Notes: generated by a model from the sequence alone, not told the origin. 64,000 nt of DNA from Lantana camara (GCA_037501455.1 CM074859.1:21581001-21645000), one strand, 5' to 3'. Positions 22,018 through 34,695 are shown, numbered from the stretch's first letter. Made by a program: numbers and translations.

Positions 22018-22770
22018 ATGATTGCTGGAGGGCCCTCGGGGGGCGATTCTAACGCTTCCCGACGCCGTTACGTTCGGAGCTATGATCAAAGATCTTCTCA
22101 GCTCAGGCCCGTGCTCTCCATCAACAGCTCATCGCGCTCGGAAAAGAATGAGATCGTAGGTTTCACAGAGAAAGACTTAGAGCACATTGTAACACCCCAT
22201 GGGGTTGGTGAAACCTCTGACTGCCCCATGGTGGTTAGCTTAGACGTTCATAACCACGTTGTAAAGAGGGTTCTAATTGATAGTGGAAGCTTTGTGAACG
22301 TTCTCCCTTATTCAACGTTTCAAAAAATAAATATAACAAACATTCCACTCGAACCCCTCAGAACAGCCCTCGTTGGCTTTGGGGGTTCCGAGATTGTCCC
22401 TCGCGGACAAATTCGCTTGGCCACCTCATTTGGTCGTGCCCCACAGCGAAAAACTTTGAGTGTTCTTTATGCAGTGGTCGAAGTAGATCTTCCATACAAT
22501 ATCATCATCGGACGCCCAGCGCTCGTAGACTTTAAGGCGGTAATTTCAACATATCACCAGAAGGTCAAGTTCCCTACCCCCGAGGGAACAGGCGAAGTAC
22601 TGTGCAATGTCAAAGAGGCTTGGGAATGCTACATCCTTTCCCTTCGAAGCCATAAGCCCAAGCAACCCACTCAGGCAGGTTCCACCAAGAAGTCAGTGGA
22701 TTTTCCCAAATTGGATGAAGATGGCCCCGAGCGCAAGAGGGCCAAACTTTACAAAAAGAAAAATAAATAG
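22018..22770 (+). pseudogene. Gypsy 1 protease region
   Basis: The frame begins at IAGGPSGGDSNASRRRYVR and carries the retropepsin motif as LIDSGSFVNVLPYSTF. Copy 2 and the family have DSGSSVNVL, so the second Ser of the active-site loop is Phe here. Later blocks FGGSEIVPRGQI and YNIIIGRPALVDF complete the fold; the ILGRP-like strand near residue 165 marks its C-terminal half. A stop at 22768 and a G-run frameshift near 22800 separate it from the RT. Confidence 0.88.
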
Positions 22771-22799
22771 AAGGCCGAGGCCGAGCCCAAGGATACAGG

Positions 22800-23723
22800 G
22801 GGGGGCGTCCCTTGGTGCCGTTGGAGAATCATCCTCGGAAGACGAGGATCGCCTACCCTCGGGAGGTTCTAGTGAGAAACTTACAGGCAAGAAACGAGCG
22901 CTCGAACAACCGAGGCCTGAAGTGCGGATAGAGCCTTCAGAAAGCTTTCTAACCATCGAATTAGAGCCCGGGAACCTCGACAAAACCACCCAGATAGGAT
23001 CCAATCTCGACGGTCCCTCGCAAATCATGATGATCGATTTCCTCCGTGAGAACCTTGACGTATTTGCATGGAAGGCTTCCGATCTCACTGGGATAGATCT
23101 GAGTGTCACAGTCCACAGGCTCAATGTGGACCCGGCCTTCAAGCCCATCAAGTGAAAGAAAAGAGACGTTCATGGATTTAGGAGGCAAGTCATTGAAGAG
23201 GAGGTAAACAAACTCCTCGAGGCTCAGTACATAGAGGAGATCCTATACCCTGAATGGCTTTGCAATGTGGTGCTCGTGCCCAAGAGCGCTAACAAATGGC
23301 GCATGTGTAATGACTTCACGGACCTCAATAGAGCGTGCCCGAAGGATCCGTACCCTCTGCCGAGGATCGATCAATTTGTGGATTCGACCGCCGGGTGTGA
23401 ACTTATGAGCATGATGGACGCTTTCCAGGGGTATTATCAAATATTTATGGCCCCAGAGGATCGCCCTAAGACTTCATTCGTGGTCCATATGGGCGTTTAC
23501 TGTTTCAAGGTTATGCCCTTTGGGCTAAAAAATGCAGGGGCGACATATCAACGCCTTGTCAACAGAATGTTTGAGCGTGAGATTGGAGGGTCCATGGAAG
23601 TGTATGTGGATGACATGATTGTTAAGAGTGAGCGCCAACATTCCCATCTAACGGACCTCAAGCGAAAGTTCAACATCCTGCGTCATTATGGGATGAAATT
23701 GAACCCTTCCAAATGTATATTTG
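22800..23723 (+). pseudogene. Gypsy 1 reverse transcriptase, N-terminal part
   Basis: After the linker (IMMIDFLRENLDVFAWK, VHRLNVDP) a TGA at 23153 interrupts the frame. The RT then reads VVLVPKSANKWRMCNDFTDL, PLPRIDQFVDSTAGCELMSM, AFQGYYQI, FGLKNAGATYQRLVNRMF and the catalytic YVDDMIVKS near 23605. The frame is cut at 23723, in SKCIF, by solo LTR copy B and resumes at 25670 with [12 protein letters not shown]. Confidence 0.92.
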
Positions 23724-25669
23724 TGTTGGAAAACACGAATCAGAAAGCAGCGGAATTTAAAAATTTTCCCAACAAAAGGACCTTGAACTCGCAATCGTGT
23801 AACCAAATTCGTAAAGATAGAAAACTTACTTTTCTTTTATTCTTTCTTGAAGCGTTTCAAGCCACCCAAGAACGCTCTTCTCGCGGCTTGATCCCCTCTC
23901 CTTGGTAAAGCTCGAATCTTCAAACTTCCAACTTGAAGTCTCTAGAGAAAGTCCACCAACTTGATCACAATCTAACTAGTAAGGATGTTAGTTCTCTAGT
24001 TAGTGTTTAGGCTTAACCTAGGGTTTAATTTAATCTTGGAGAAAGGAAGGTGTTCAACACATGAACCAAGAATTGTCAATTCGCTCCATAAGGAGCTCGA
24101 GCTCCCCTATTTATAGGGAGGGGGGTGCCGAAATTCCTAGTCCTATATGGGCTAGGATTTTGGTCCCTCTCTCCTATTACTTGATCATCAAGTATTTTCC
24201 AACTTTGACTTTGAATTCTAATTCAAGTCAACTTTTAAGAGAGCTAAAAATATCCAAACAATTTTTGGATAATTTTATACTTTATTTATTATAAAATAAA
24301 TAACTTATTTTTATCTAATTAATTAATTCATAATTAATTAACTAGATTATTTTCTCCAAAATTAGACTTTCTTTTTAATTCAAAATTAAACCAAAGTCTA
24401 TTAAATAATTAACTAATTAATTATTTAATATATATATATAATATATATATACACACGTGTGTGACACGTGTCACAGTGACACGTGTCACTCACGTGAGCC
24501 ACACGTGTGACTTCACACGTGTGGAACCCTCTTGGCCCGATTAACTCGTTTCATCATTTTCAAGCCTCAACTCATGTAACCAAGTTGTTGTGTGTGACCC
24601 TCTAGGTTCTCAATTCAATTAGCAGTGACCCTAATTAATTAATTCACTAATTAATTAATCAGTCCACAGATTAAACGACCATAGTCTAGCAACAGGTGTT
24701 TAACCCCTAGCTGAATTGGAATGTTCGGATTCGACAGAACCTTTAAATCATTGATTCATGTGAGATACAATCCTCCTACTTACTATCTCTCAACCAAGAT
24801 CTAGGGCAAGGGAATAATCAGAACCCTAATAATCCGGTCTTAAAGCTAAGTGCATTTCATATCCATTTGACCTCAATCCAAGAAACCCTTTTCTTGATGT
24901 CTTGATCTACTGCCTTGGCCAAGGACTCTATATGGCATATGAATGACTTACACAATAAGAGATCACCTTGCATATGCAAGTGTAGGTCCTTTCTTGATTC
25001 TCATTTACTTTCATGAATCACTTGTGCAGCCCCAGCATAAGCCTTGAATCAGTTGTCTAAGGCGACACCCTTTAAAGCTTATACCAAAGACTACAGAGTT
25101 AACTCATAAAGTAACATGGAACCTCAAGTCTAAGGATCAATTAATCACATCAATGACTCGTGAGATATTTTCTAATCTGGAAGTTTCCATTTCCTGAAAT
25201 AGAAACTTCCTTTCCCATTTAGGAATGTTCTCACACGGGGCACCTCAGTGAACTTACTTATTAAAGTAAGCACCCTCATGTATCACGCACGTATCAACTA
25301 TACACTTTCCACCTCCATGAAACAAGGTGGTCCTTCTTAAGGGCGTGATCCCACAAGCAAGCCTTAGAGGAGTCAGGTTGACACTCCCACTGTCTGTAGG
25401 ACTCATCGGCTTGGAGTATTTTACTAATCATGACTTATGTGATATAGGGCTCGTTTCATGAACCATTTCACCTAAATGGTAGAGTCCTAAAGTCATCAGG
25501 ATTAGGGGAGTTCTCATACATGCACAGCTAAAGTAAACGCATACCAAACAAGAGCATATAAAGAAGTGTTGCCTCAATTCGTTATTTCATTCAAAGATTG
25601 TCTGTGATTACAATAAGGAAAAGCACAAAGCGGATATACAATCGGCTTTCTAGGGCACTATTCCTAACA
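23724..25669 (-). mobile_element. Solo LTR, family S1, copy B
   Basis: 1946 bp, TGTTGG...CTAACA, with the perfect 5-bp duplication ATTTG (23719-23723, 25670-25674). It is colinear with copy A at 15642-17552. No coding capacity. A TATA-like ctatttatagg lies near 24108, and six CACGTG motifs lie at 24453-24521. It interrupts the Gypsy 1 RT. Confidence 0.92.
24453..24521. promoter_or_regulatory. Cluster of six CACGTG (G-box) motifs
   Basis: Six CACGTG hexamers within about 70 bp; copy A has five. The copy number of this short array differs between the two solo LTRs. Confidence 0.6.
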
Positions 25670-27008
25670 ATTTGGCGTTCGGGGTGGCAAATTCTTGGGT
25701 TACATGGTCAGTCAACGAGGAATAGAGGCTAACCCGGAGAAGATCAAAGCAATCCTAGATATTCTCTCCCCACGCAATGTGAGAGAGGTCCAAGTGCTAG
25801 TGGGAAATTTCATCTCATTAAACAGGTTCATCTCCCACTCAGCGGATAGGAATTTGCCTTTCTTCAAAATCCTGCGCAACGCTCGCAACTTCGCATGGAG
25901 CGAGGAGTGTGAAAAAGCCTTGCAGGACATGAAACAGTATCTCTCGAGCGCCCCCTTGTTGACCAAACCTAGCCCAGGAGAAAACCTGTCGGTTTATCTG
26001 TCGATCTCCTCGGAAGCCACGAGCGCTGTTCTCGTGGCCGTTCGTGAGCGTAAGCATTTGCCGGTGTATTACCTGAGCAAAACCCTACAAGGAGCAGAGA
26101 AAAGATACATAGAAATAGAAAAATTCGTTTTTGCGCTCATCAATGCCTCTCGAAGGCTGAGGCCTTATTTTCAAGCACATCCTATCACAGTGCTCACAGA
26201 TCAACCTTCAAATAGGTGCTCGCAAAGCCAGATGTTTCAGGGAGATTAATTAAATGGGCGATTGAACTTAGTCAGTTTGACATTACTTTCGAGCCTCGCA
26301 CGGCGATACAGACTCAGGCTGTGGCTGACCTATTGGTGGAGCGCTTCAACTTAGATACTGGGCCCTCGCTGCAGGAGGGACTGTGGCTTCTGCACACAGA
26401 TGGCTCCTCGACCTCACAAGGGGGGGGGGGGAGCAGGAGTGACCCTCAGAGACCCTCACGGTACAGAAGTTGACTACGCTATTAAACTAGCGTTTCAAGT
26501 CACCAATAACGAGGCGGAATATGAGGCTCTAATCCAAGGGCTTAGAATAACCCTCCAGAATGGTGCCGTTCGGGTCACTGCATATGTTGACTCTCAGCTG
26601 ATCGCAAGTCAAATTGATGGTACTTATGAGTCTCGAGAAACCACTATGGTGCAGTACTTGGCTAGCGCTAGAGAAGTTATATCAAAGTTCAAAGAATTTC
26701 ATTTGCTGCAGATCCTGAGAGCGGAAAACGAGCGGGCAGACGCTCTTTCTAAGTTTGCATCCGTCTTGGAGGGCTCCTGCGAGCGCTCTGTCACATTTCT
26801 CAGAACGGAAAGGCCACTGATTCGCGATACGGGACCCTCAGATGAAGTCAATATGCTAGATCCCTCCGAGCCTTGCTGGCTTGATGACATCATTAGATTT
26901 TTAAGGGATGGAGCCTGCCCGAGCCATAAAGTGGAAGCACGGAAGATTAGAAGTAAAGCCCCTCATTTCTCTCTCGACAGCGAGGGGCGGCTATTCAAGC
27001 GGTCTTTC
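25670..27008 (+). pseudogene. Gypsy 1 RT end and two RNase H domains
   Basis: The RT connection region ([19 protein letters not shown]) leads to the original Gypsy RNase [32 protein letters not shown] and [22 protein letters not shown]. Its first catalytic Asp is replaced by Ser. A small deletion and frameshift near 26210 follow, then a second, acquired RNase H with LLHTDGSSTSQGG, TNNEAEYEALIQGL, AYVDSQLIASQI and ADALSKFAS, which retains the acidic residues. A G-run at 26421-26430 causes another shift. A dual RNase H with a decayed first copy is a known trait of Tat elements. Confidence 0.9.
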
Positions 27009-28096
27009 CATTAAAGTGTCTGAGACCCTCGCAAGCCAAGGAGGTGTTGGAACATGTGCATAACGGGAGCTGTGGGAATCATTCTGGCGGTCGAATCCTG
27101 GCAAAGAAAGTCTTGAGAAGTGGGTTCTACTGGCCCTCGGTGTTGCAGGATGCCATCAGTTACTCCAAGAAATGCCCTAAGTGCCAGTTTCATTCTAACA
27201 CCCCTTAATTGCCGGCGGCTCAAATGATCCCTATTGATGTTTCGTGGCCCTTCGATCAGTGGGGCATTGATATTGTGGGACCGCTCCCAATGGCGGTCGG
27301 ACAAAAGAAATTCGTAATACTCGTTGTGGATTACTTCAATAAATGGGCCGAAGCTGAAGCAGTCGCGAAAATAACGTTCAAGGTTGTAAGGGACTTCATT
27401 TGGAAGAACATCATTTGCAGATATGGCATCCCGAGGGTGCTTATCTCGCACAATGGTTCCCAGTTCATCGCCGCCGACACACGGGATTGGTGCTACGAAC
27501 TTGGGATTGAGCAACGCTTCACTTCTGTGGGCCATCCTCAAGCCAACAGTCAAGCTGAAGTGACCAACCGAACCATACTCCGGCATCTGAAGACGATGCT
27601 CGAAAGTAAGAAAAGGGAATGGGCTGAAGAACTTCAAGGTGCGCTATGGGCATATCGCACCACCCCCCGAGCGGCGACTGGGGAAACTCCTTACTCTCTG
27701 GTGTACGGATCCGAGGCTATGATACCTGCGGAGATCGCTCAAGAATCCGCACGCGTTGCCTATTTCGAGCCTGTCACCAATGAAGCCAACCGAACATTCG
27801 AATTGGATTTATTAGATGAGAGGAGGAACTTAGCCTGGGCTCGCATCCACAAATACAAGGCGGCCGTAACCCACCAGTATAACAAGCGTGTCAGAGAAAG
27901 AACTTTCCAACTAGGGGACTTGTTGCTTAAAAAAGTTGAAGTTTCTAAACACGTGGGTAAGTTGGATCCCAATTGGGAAGGCCCCTTCAAAGTCGTCCAA
28001 GTACGAGCAAACAATACCTACTTGCTAGAGACCTTGCAAGGCGAGCGTCTCCCAAGACCATGGAACGCGTGCAACCTCAGAAGGTTCTACGTGTAA
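27009..28096 (+). pseudogene. Gypsy 1 integrase
   Basis: The zinc-binding region is readable after a shift: HVHNGSCGNHSGG supplies the His pair and KCPKCQFH the Cys pair. A stop at about 27207 follows. The core (27209-28096) has the first Asp in FDQWGIDIVGPLP and the Glu in HPQANSQAEVTNR. The second catalytic Asp is His (LISHNGSQF, against LISDNGSQF in copy 2), so the enzyme would be inactive even without the stops. The C-terminal region ends KLDPNWEGPFKVVQV and WNACNLRRFYV. Confidence 0.92.
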
Positions 28097-29141
28097 GTGT
28101 CAGTCTTTGTAATTGCCCGTTTGCAACATGGTGTACTTTCTTTTGGCAGAGAGCATGTTGTAATCATTTCAAAAATTGCAAGTATAATATTAAATATTTG
28201 ATCCATTGTTATGTCATTTATTTACTTTCCTTTTGATTAATGATTCGGGCAACAGAAAGCCTACTCCGTGTCGAGCATCCTCCACGTCGAACGGCTTAAG
28301 TAATACCCCAATCGTTTCAAAGCAACGCTATCTGTGTGTTGAGAACCCTCCACACTGAATAGTTTGATAATTCATAAGTGTATAAGTCCTAAGAACGAGC
28401 GTGTCAGAAAGTGGGGTGCTAGACGCTTAATCTACGCCAACTGGGTACTCACCATGACAGTTCGTGCTCGTAAACCCCCAATGACCCTCGCCTTCTTAAT
28501 TAAGAATACACTCGTGAATAGCAGGCGTTGGGCTAGTCCTCCCATGAACGCTTGAGGGCAAAGTTAACATTACAACAACGCTCGTTTTTATTCTCATACT
28601 TAACAAATCCTGCAGTTGATTTCTGAGTTCATTAGAATGGTTGAGATGCTCAAGATGAAGGTGCACGTCTCAGGTTCAAGGCCAACACTTAGCTAAGTCC
28701 TTGGGGTTTTCTAAGTTCAAATTCGAGCCTCATTGTGAAAATGGCCAGGGAACCCTCTTAAGGAAGACCCTCGCGCCCACACTTGCATCTCTCAGATGGT
28801 CAGACGTTACCAAATCCTAAACTTGAGACGCATGGTGATGAAGGCTAAGGTACCCTCAAAAGAAACACCCCTCGTGTACATGCATTCCCATTGCAGATAT
28901 CCAAGTGTCAAAGTAAACATGTACATAATCATCCAACATAAAGAGACTACCATGCCCAGCGTTCAAAGAAGAAGGAAATCAAACTTCAACAAAGGAGGTA
29001 TTCAAGGAAAGATAGAAAACAAGTTCAAAAGCACCGCCAAACGTGCAAAATTTAAGTACAAAAAGTTAAAGTGTTCATAAACATAAATGGAAACTAAACT
29101 AGCTGAGCAGTAAAGTAGCAGAGAGAGGAACTTCAAGGGGC
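28097..29141 (+). other. Gypsy 1 non-coding stretch between pol and antisense gene
   Basis: About 1 kb of element DNA between two converging coding regions. No reading frame is supported. A partial repeat of a gtgtYgag...ccctccacRcYgaa motif occurs near 28265-28370. It lacks the clear 88-bp tandem array that copy 2 has at the same place. Confidence 0.6.
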
Positions 29142-32010
29142 TTAATTCTCGGGCTCAGGAGGGGCAGTTGAAAGAGGGACTGGGGCCAGCACATGGGCAT
29201 CGAAAGTTTGCGCATCACCAGGGTCCTTGCCATCTTGAGCATCAATGGTAACGCCATCATCCTCTATTTGTAGGGGCTCGGGATTTATGGGATTGGCCGC
29301 CATGAACTCACCCTGGAGCATCGTCACAAGCTCCTGATACTCGGGCTCAGCCAGTTCCTCCGAGGGATCCTCATCACGAATTACGGGCTCGCAATTCTCG
29401 TCTAAATCCATGCGGAGGAGGTCGTCGGTGCGAGCACTTTCAGGGGCTAACCCTAGTTTGACCATTTGCCCAATTGCTTTGTAGAAGAAGCGCCTGGGGT
29501 TGTCAAAGCAATGGAGGTTGGCGGCAAAAACGAAGGCCTTGGAGCGCATGAACTTCATCACTGAGTCCCATGCCACCTTCGACTCAAGGCTGGCCATCTT
29601 TTTTTGCAAATCAGCGAGGGACTTCTTGATTATCTCATTTTGGTGAGTACTCTCGGCCAACTACTGTCCTAATTCCCCATTCTGGACCCTCATCTGGTCA
29701 CGCTCCTCTTTCAGCTTATCATGACGATGGTTGAGGGTCAGGAAGGCATCGTCTGATTTTTTCAAGGCTTCTTTCAGCCTATCCCTCTCGAGGTTGGCAT
29801 ACGTCAGTTGAGCGCAGACTGTGTTGTAATCCTCCTGCAACTGACCGGGGTCGGAGATGCGCAGCAGCTTCTTATATTTGGCCTTATGTTGGGAGTAGGC
29901 CTGCGCTCGACCCTGCAAGTTCTTCAGCCTCGGGATTACCTCCTGGAAAGCCAAAATCGAGGGTCACTATCAAAAGAGGAGACAGAGTAGACTGATGTTT
30001 TGCAAAGGAAATGGTAGACTTACCGTCATGAGGGCGTGGCTAGCATCGTCCGCAACACGAGCGGCGTCGTGCTCGTTCAACTTGTCGTGGTCGCCGAAAA
30101 ACTAAAGTTTCCCGATGATATCGGAGACTAAGTTTACGGAATACGCGCTCTTCTTCAGCAGTACTGGACCCTCGGTCCGTTGGCGTTTGTAACGAGCGTC
30201 CCCCCGACAGCCAACCTTCTAAAAATCTTCTTCCTCCGACGATGAGGTATCGCCGCCTTCGCCCCGGTGGCCCACGACCACCTCCTTGCCTTTGCCCGAA
30301 ATGGGAATTGAGTCGGGCAGCCTTTTTCTCTTCCCTTTGATGGTCGACCCTCAAGGAATCGTGTATTTGGACCGCTGTCCCCGAGCGGTTGCGGGAGGTG
30401 CTTGAGCTCAGGGCAATGGGCCCTTCTGGGCCTTCTGGAGTGGCCGGAGGGGGAGTAGAACCCCGAGCGCCGTCGACGGTCAGGTCTTCGATGGGATCGA
30501 CGATCAGAACTTCATTTCCCGTCCCCCTACCACCATTTCCTCGCCCTGCCCTTCAGCGGGCTCCTCTTCCCCTCGGGGCATTGTGGACTTGTGCATGTTG
30601 CTGCGGTTGTTGAGGGTTAGCGCCTCCCCTCTGGGCACGCATTATCTCAGCAAGACGTTCGACATCCATTCCTGCTGTTAGTATTTGGATATCTGCAAAA
30701 CAAAAGGTGTGAGCGTCAGAAATTGGATGTTTGGATAACAACTACAAAGCGTAATAAGTGAAGATAACTCAGTGAAACTATTCTAGAGGTTAGAGCAGTT
30801 AGTTCCTAGAATCTAACCGTCGAGCGCCATGATTTTGGCTGGAGGATCCATTATCATGCTCGGGGGGGTAGGATAGGCCATAACGGAATAGCACTCCCTC
30901 GTTCTTCATCAAGACCTCAGCCTTGATCCACTTCTTCTCACTCCTCATCTCGAGGGCCAACCCCTTTGCCCAGTCCTCAAAAGCCTTATTCCTTATCCTT
31001 TCCCTAATCAATGGCCCCTCGCCATGTATCAACCACTGTCGGTGAACCCCAAAAATTCCCCCTGGAGCCCCCACGAAAAAGTACTTCTCTTTCCAATGCT
31101 CGCCGTAGGAGGTGGATGGAGAGTCTATCATCTTAAAGCCCGATTTGGCCTGGGCGTAATAGAACCCATCTGTAGGAGACGAGCGTGTTGAGCGGGCCAC
31201 CTGTATTAAACTGTCAAAATTGGCGATCGAGGGTTCGTGGCCCAGGGCTCTCATCATAATTACGAAGGTGTTGATCAGGGCTATGCCGTTCGGCAGAATT
31301 TGTGAAGGGCAAAGCGCAAGGTGATGACAGATGGTGGCGACGGTGGACGGTATGGGAAACCTCAGGCCCCCGGCCAGGACTGCGTCCCAGTAGACCGTCA
31401 ACATCCCGGGCGGCGGTCGGTTGGCCCTCTTTCCCTCCTCGTGAAGTCGCATAGGAAATACAACTTCATCCCAATGCACTTTTGCTCTCAATTCCTCCAG
31501 ATCACCGAGCGTCAAAATGCTTTCAATCTCATCCGGGGATCTGTCAGTTTGGTGAGGGTTATTTTGCCTCACTCGCGTTGCAGGCTCTTTTCCCCTTCTC
31601 TGGCGCTTTCTGGGAGGCTCAGCCTCAGCATGACGCTCGGAGGGCCCTGCACCGCCCTCGGTAGCCGCGATCGCCACTGTGACCCTATGGTCTTGGGGTC
31701 TTACAGCACTATTGAGCACGGGAAACACCCTTTCCCCTTGCCTCTGCATTTCTATAACGTTGCCCATCTCCTAGGAGAGATCATCTATCTTTCCGGGAGA
31801 GCGCTCGTTCATCCCTTGAACGGCGGCATTAACTTCTTCGTCCCTAGCTTCGGCCGGAGCCCTGGCCATTGGGATGGCGATTGGAATCTCATCGCCGGGA
31901 GCGGCTCTGGCCCTTGGAACCGCCGTGGGTATATTACCGTGAGGGGAGGAGCTTCCAACTGACATCTCATCTATCTCCCTCACATAATCATCTAATTGGT
32001 GTTCTGCCAT
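29142..32010 (-). pseudogene. Gypsy 1 antisense gene (Tat-type aORF), three exons
   Basis: Exon 1 is 32010-30818, exon 2 30692-30024, exon 3 29942-29142. The introns are 125 and 81 bp with GT-AG ends; the first donor is gttagattc and the second gtaagtc. Exon 1 has the putative gypsy-type transposon domain seen in plant Tat elements: RANRPPPGMLTVYWDAVLAGGLRFPIP, given here in part as RPPPGMLTVYWDAVLAGG, then CPSQILPNGIALIN and DGFYYAQAK. Exon 3 is a coiled coil (QLTYANLERDRLKEALKKSD) followed by a conserved KAFVFAANLHCFD block and an acidic tail. In-frame stops at 31771, near 30105 and at 29661 mark it as broken. Function is unknown; the DNA-oriented antisense placement is typical of this lineage. 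Confidence 0.8.
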
Positions 32011-32295
32011 GTCTGATCCTTGATTTTTGAACGAGAAGCTTCTCGCGAAAGCTCAAATGAAGAAAGAAGATTCTGAAATGAATTTAATGGCAGAAAGGGG
32101 GCCTTTCACTCAAGAGTTTCACTCACCCAACCTAAATCTAAAGTTAGTGTAAAGAAAATCAGAAATTATCGGGATTTACATGGGGTTTGAAAGAAAAGAT
32201 TGCTAGAGTTCACGAAGATTTGTAGAAAGTTTTTGCTGATATTATGCTTGAAGAAGACTAAGTGCGTGAAAGAGATGCAAGGCTCTCCAAAGCCC

Positions 32296-32303
32296 AATTT
32301 ATA
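32296..32303 (-). promoter_or_regulatory. TATA box of the antisense gene, Gypsy 1
   Basis: The minus strand reads ccctataaattg, about 290 bp before the antisense ATG at 32010. Copy 2 has a TATA box at the same distance. Confidence 0.6.
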
Positions 32304-32414
32304 GGGAGAGTGGTAGCATTGATTAGGGTTAAAGATTCAAATTGCAATCATTTCCCGCCTGGGGAAACCCACCACTTTTGATAACCGCCTCACGTCTCCC
32401 GGAACACACGCGCC

Positions 32415-34695
32415 TGTTGGATTGTGGCGGGCCCGAATCAGAGTGATGGTACATCGGAATATTTCAAAAAAATTTCGCCATAACCTCGTTATCAAAATAT
32501 TTCAAAAATATTTTAATAAAGCAGCCGAAAAATCCGGGCAGCATAACTCTAATATATACAGGCATCGATAACATAATTTTAAATCATCTGGCATATAATC
32601 ATAATATGCAAATAATAATTTGGACAGCACAACGGTATTACCGTATTGCAAAATTGGCTATCAACGGCACTTTTCCAGCACCTGAATATTTTCTCGTGAA
32701 ACCGGCAGAGCTTCCCCGCAATATCCCCGATTAAGAAATTGGAGTGTGGGCTCCGGCAGTATTTCGCTAAATACTTGAGAAAATATTTTTCAGAAAAACC
32801 CTTTTTTCTAAAATTTCAGAAAATCCCTATTTTCTAATAATTAAGTGGATTATATATTAATTATATAACCACCTAATTAAGTAATAAATTAATTCTTAAT
32901 AAAGAATTAATTAACCAAAATGAGAGAGAGAGCCGAGAGGCTTTAAAAAGGCTGAAGAGCTTCTGAATTTCATTCATAAAATGAATTGCATCAACCCCAT
33001 ATTTATAGGGCCAATTTAAGGGGCATTTTCGTCAAAAATTCAGAATTTACCGTGCACTCCAAGGGCTGCCGGCCAATCCAAGAACGCCACGCAGGAGCTC
33101 GCGCCGCCACGAGTCCAGCAGACGCCGCACGCGCCGCCCAAGTGGCGGCTGTGTGCTTGGCGCGTGTGAAACCCACGGTGGCACGAGCAGCTGCCACGTG
33201 TCGAACCGGTCCGGTCCGACCGACGGTTCGCGGTTCAGACCGGTTCGCCCATGAACCGGTCGGTCCAGGCGGTCTGGTCCCATACCCACGTGGTAAAATC
33301 TCATTTGTCCAAGTGTTCGGGTCGGTCAAACTTTGACCGACCCGAACCGAACCCTAACCGCCAACCCGACCCGACGACCCGTTTCCTTGGCCCGTTGACT
33401 TTCCAGTCAACATCATCTGGGCCGTTCAAACGCGCTGATGTGGCGCAATCCTGGCCATCCACACGGCGTGCCATGTGGCGCCCAGTCAGCGCCACTTGGC
33501 GCTGACCCGCTGACGTAGCGTGACACGTCACCTGCCAAGTCAGCATTTCGCCACGTCATCAAAAAACCTTTTTTTTTCTTTTTTTTTTCGAAAAATTTTA
33601 TTTTCTCCAAAATAAAATTTCGTGCATTTCCAACTCTTTGGAATTTAATTTATTTTCTCAAAATAAATTCCTTGGCTATTTTCAAACACTTTGAAAAATC
33701 ATTTCTCTCTCTCGTTTTAATATTTTCTCTTTGATTTTCGTTGGGGCTTGCGGGGGGACCTGCAGGACTAATTAATCTTAGCTCCAAACGGGTCAATTTA
33801 TTATCATCCCATGACAATAATTGATTACCGTTTAACAATATTTAATTCCACTAAATAAATATTGTTGAACTCTAAAATTAATTAAATTATTCACGAATTT
33901 CTCGATCTAGAATAATTTTGCATTTTACTCCTCTGTACAGATATCCATGAAAAATAAATCAATACTACTATCATTTATTTTTCACTTTAAATCTGAAATT
34001 TCTTGATTCGCCTTAAGTCCAAATTCCCTGTATGTGAAACACATTCAACATACAACTTCGGTGACGAACACACGAAGTACTTTGGCCAAAGTTTTAATTC
34101 GAACTTTTTTTGCAAATCTATTTCAGGGGTATCTTTAAACCTTCCAGCAAGGCTACAGATTCCTCGAGCAATATTTCTCTTTAGCACATTTCATGCAATC
34201 ACCGAACGTACAAAGTATTTTGGCCACCCGTTACCGAGACCTCACTTCTGAGTACATCACAGTGATTAACACTACATGCCTAAAGTAAAAATACTATCAA
34301 GATTAAGAGTCTAATGCTTCCGAGATTTTATTCATTTTAGATAGCAGTATAAAATGAACAATCTCAGTGGTCCAGTTCGATGTTTCCAATCTCATTGAAA
34401 ATCATCAACGTGTTATAATTGGAAACTCCATTTCCCTATGACGAAAGACTAATCATCTTATATAACACATTATAGTCTCGATAAGAACATTTTCTTATCA
34501 TACTGACTAGAACTTTAATGACACGTGATTTTTGGTATTTAAAGTCTTTTCCTATGAAACACATTTCATATAAAAATACCATCACACGCCATTAATTATT
34601 AAATTTCTAAAATACTCATAACTTGCTGTAATTTCAGTTTTATTAATCCAAAATATTTACAATATAATTGGATTTTCAGGGCATTAATCCCAACA
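32415..34695 (-). mobile_element. Solo LTR, family S2
   Basis: 2281 bp starting TGTTGG and ending CCAACA, flanked by the perfect duplication GCGCC (32410-32414, 34696-34700). No RT or gag. The minus strand starts TGTTGGGATTAATGCCC, in the style of plant Copia LTRs. A TATA-like atatttatagg lies near 33000. The central 33050-33560 is strikingly GC-rich (repeated ggttc, ccggt and tgacg words) within an AT-rich frame. It sits upstream of the antisense gene of Gypsy 1. Confidence 0.85.

Noticed and set aside
33003..33546. Several GC-rich open frames of 80-116 codons in the S2 solo LTR
   Set aside because: Overlapping frames on both strands reflect GC-rich repeats; no motif or codon pattern supports a protein.
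32415..34695. Complete LTR retrotransposon between the GCGCC duplications
   Set aside because: No repeated ends longer than the terminal TGTTGG/CCAACA, no PBS and no coding region were found, so a solo LTR fits better.
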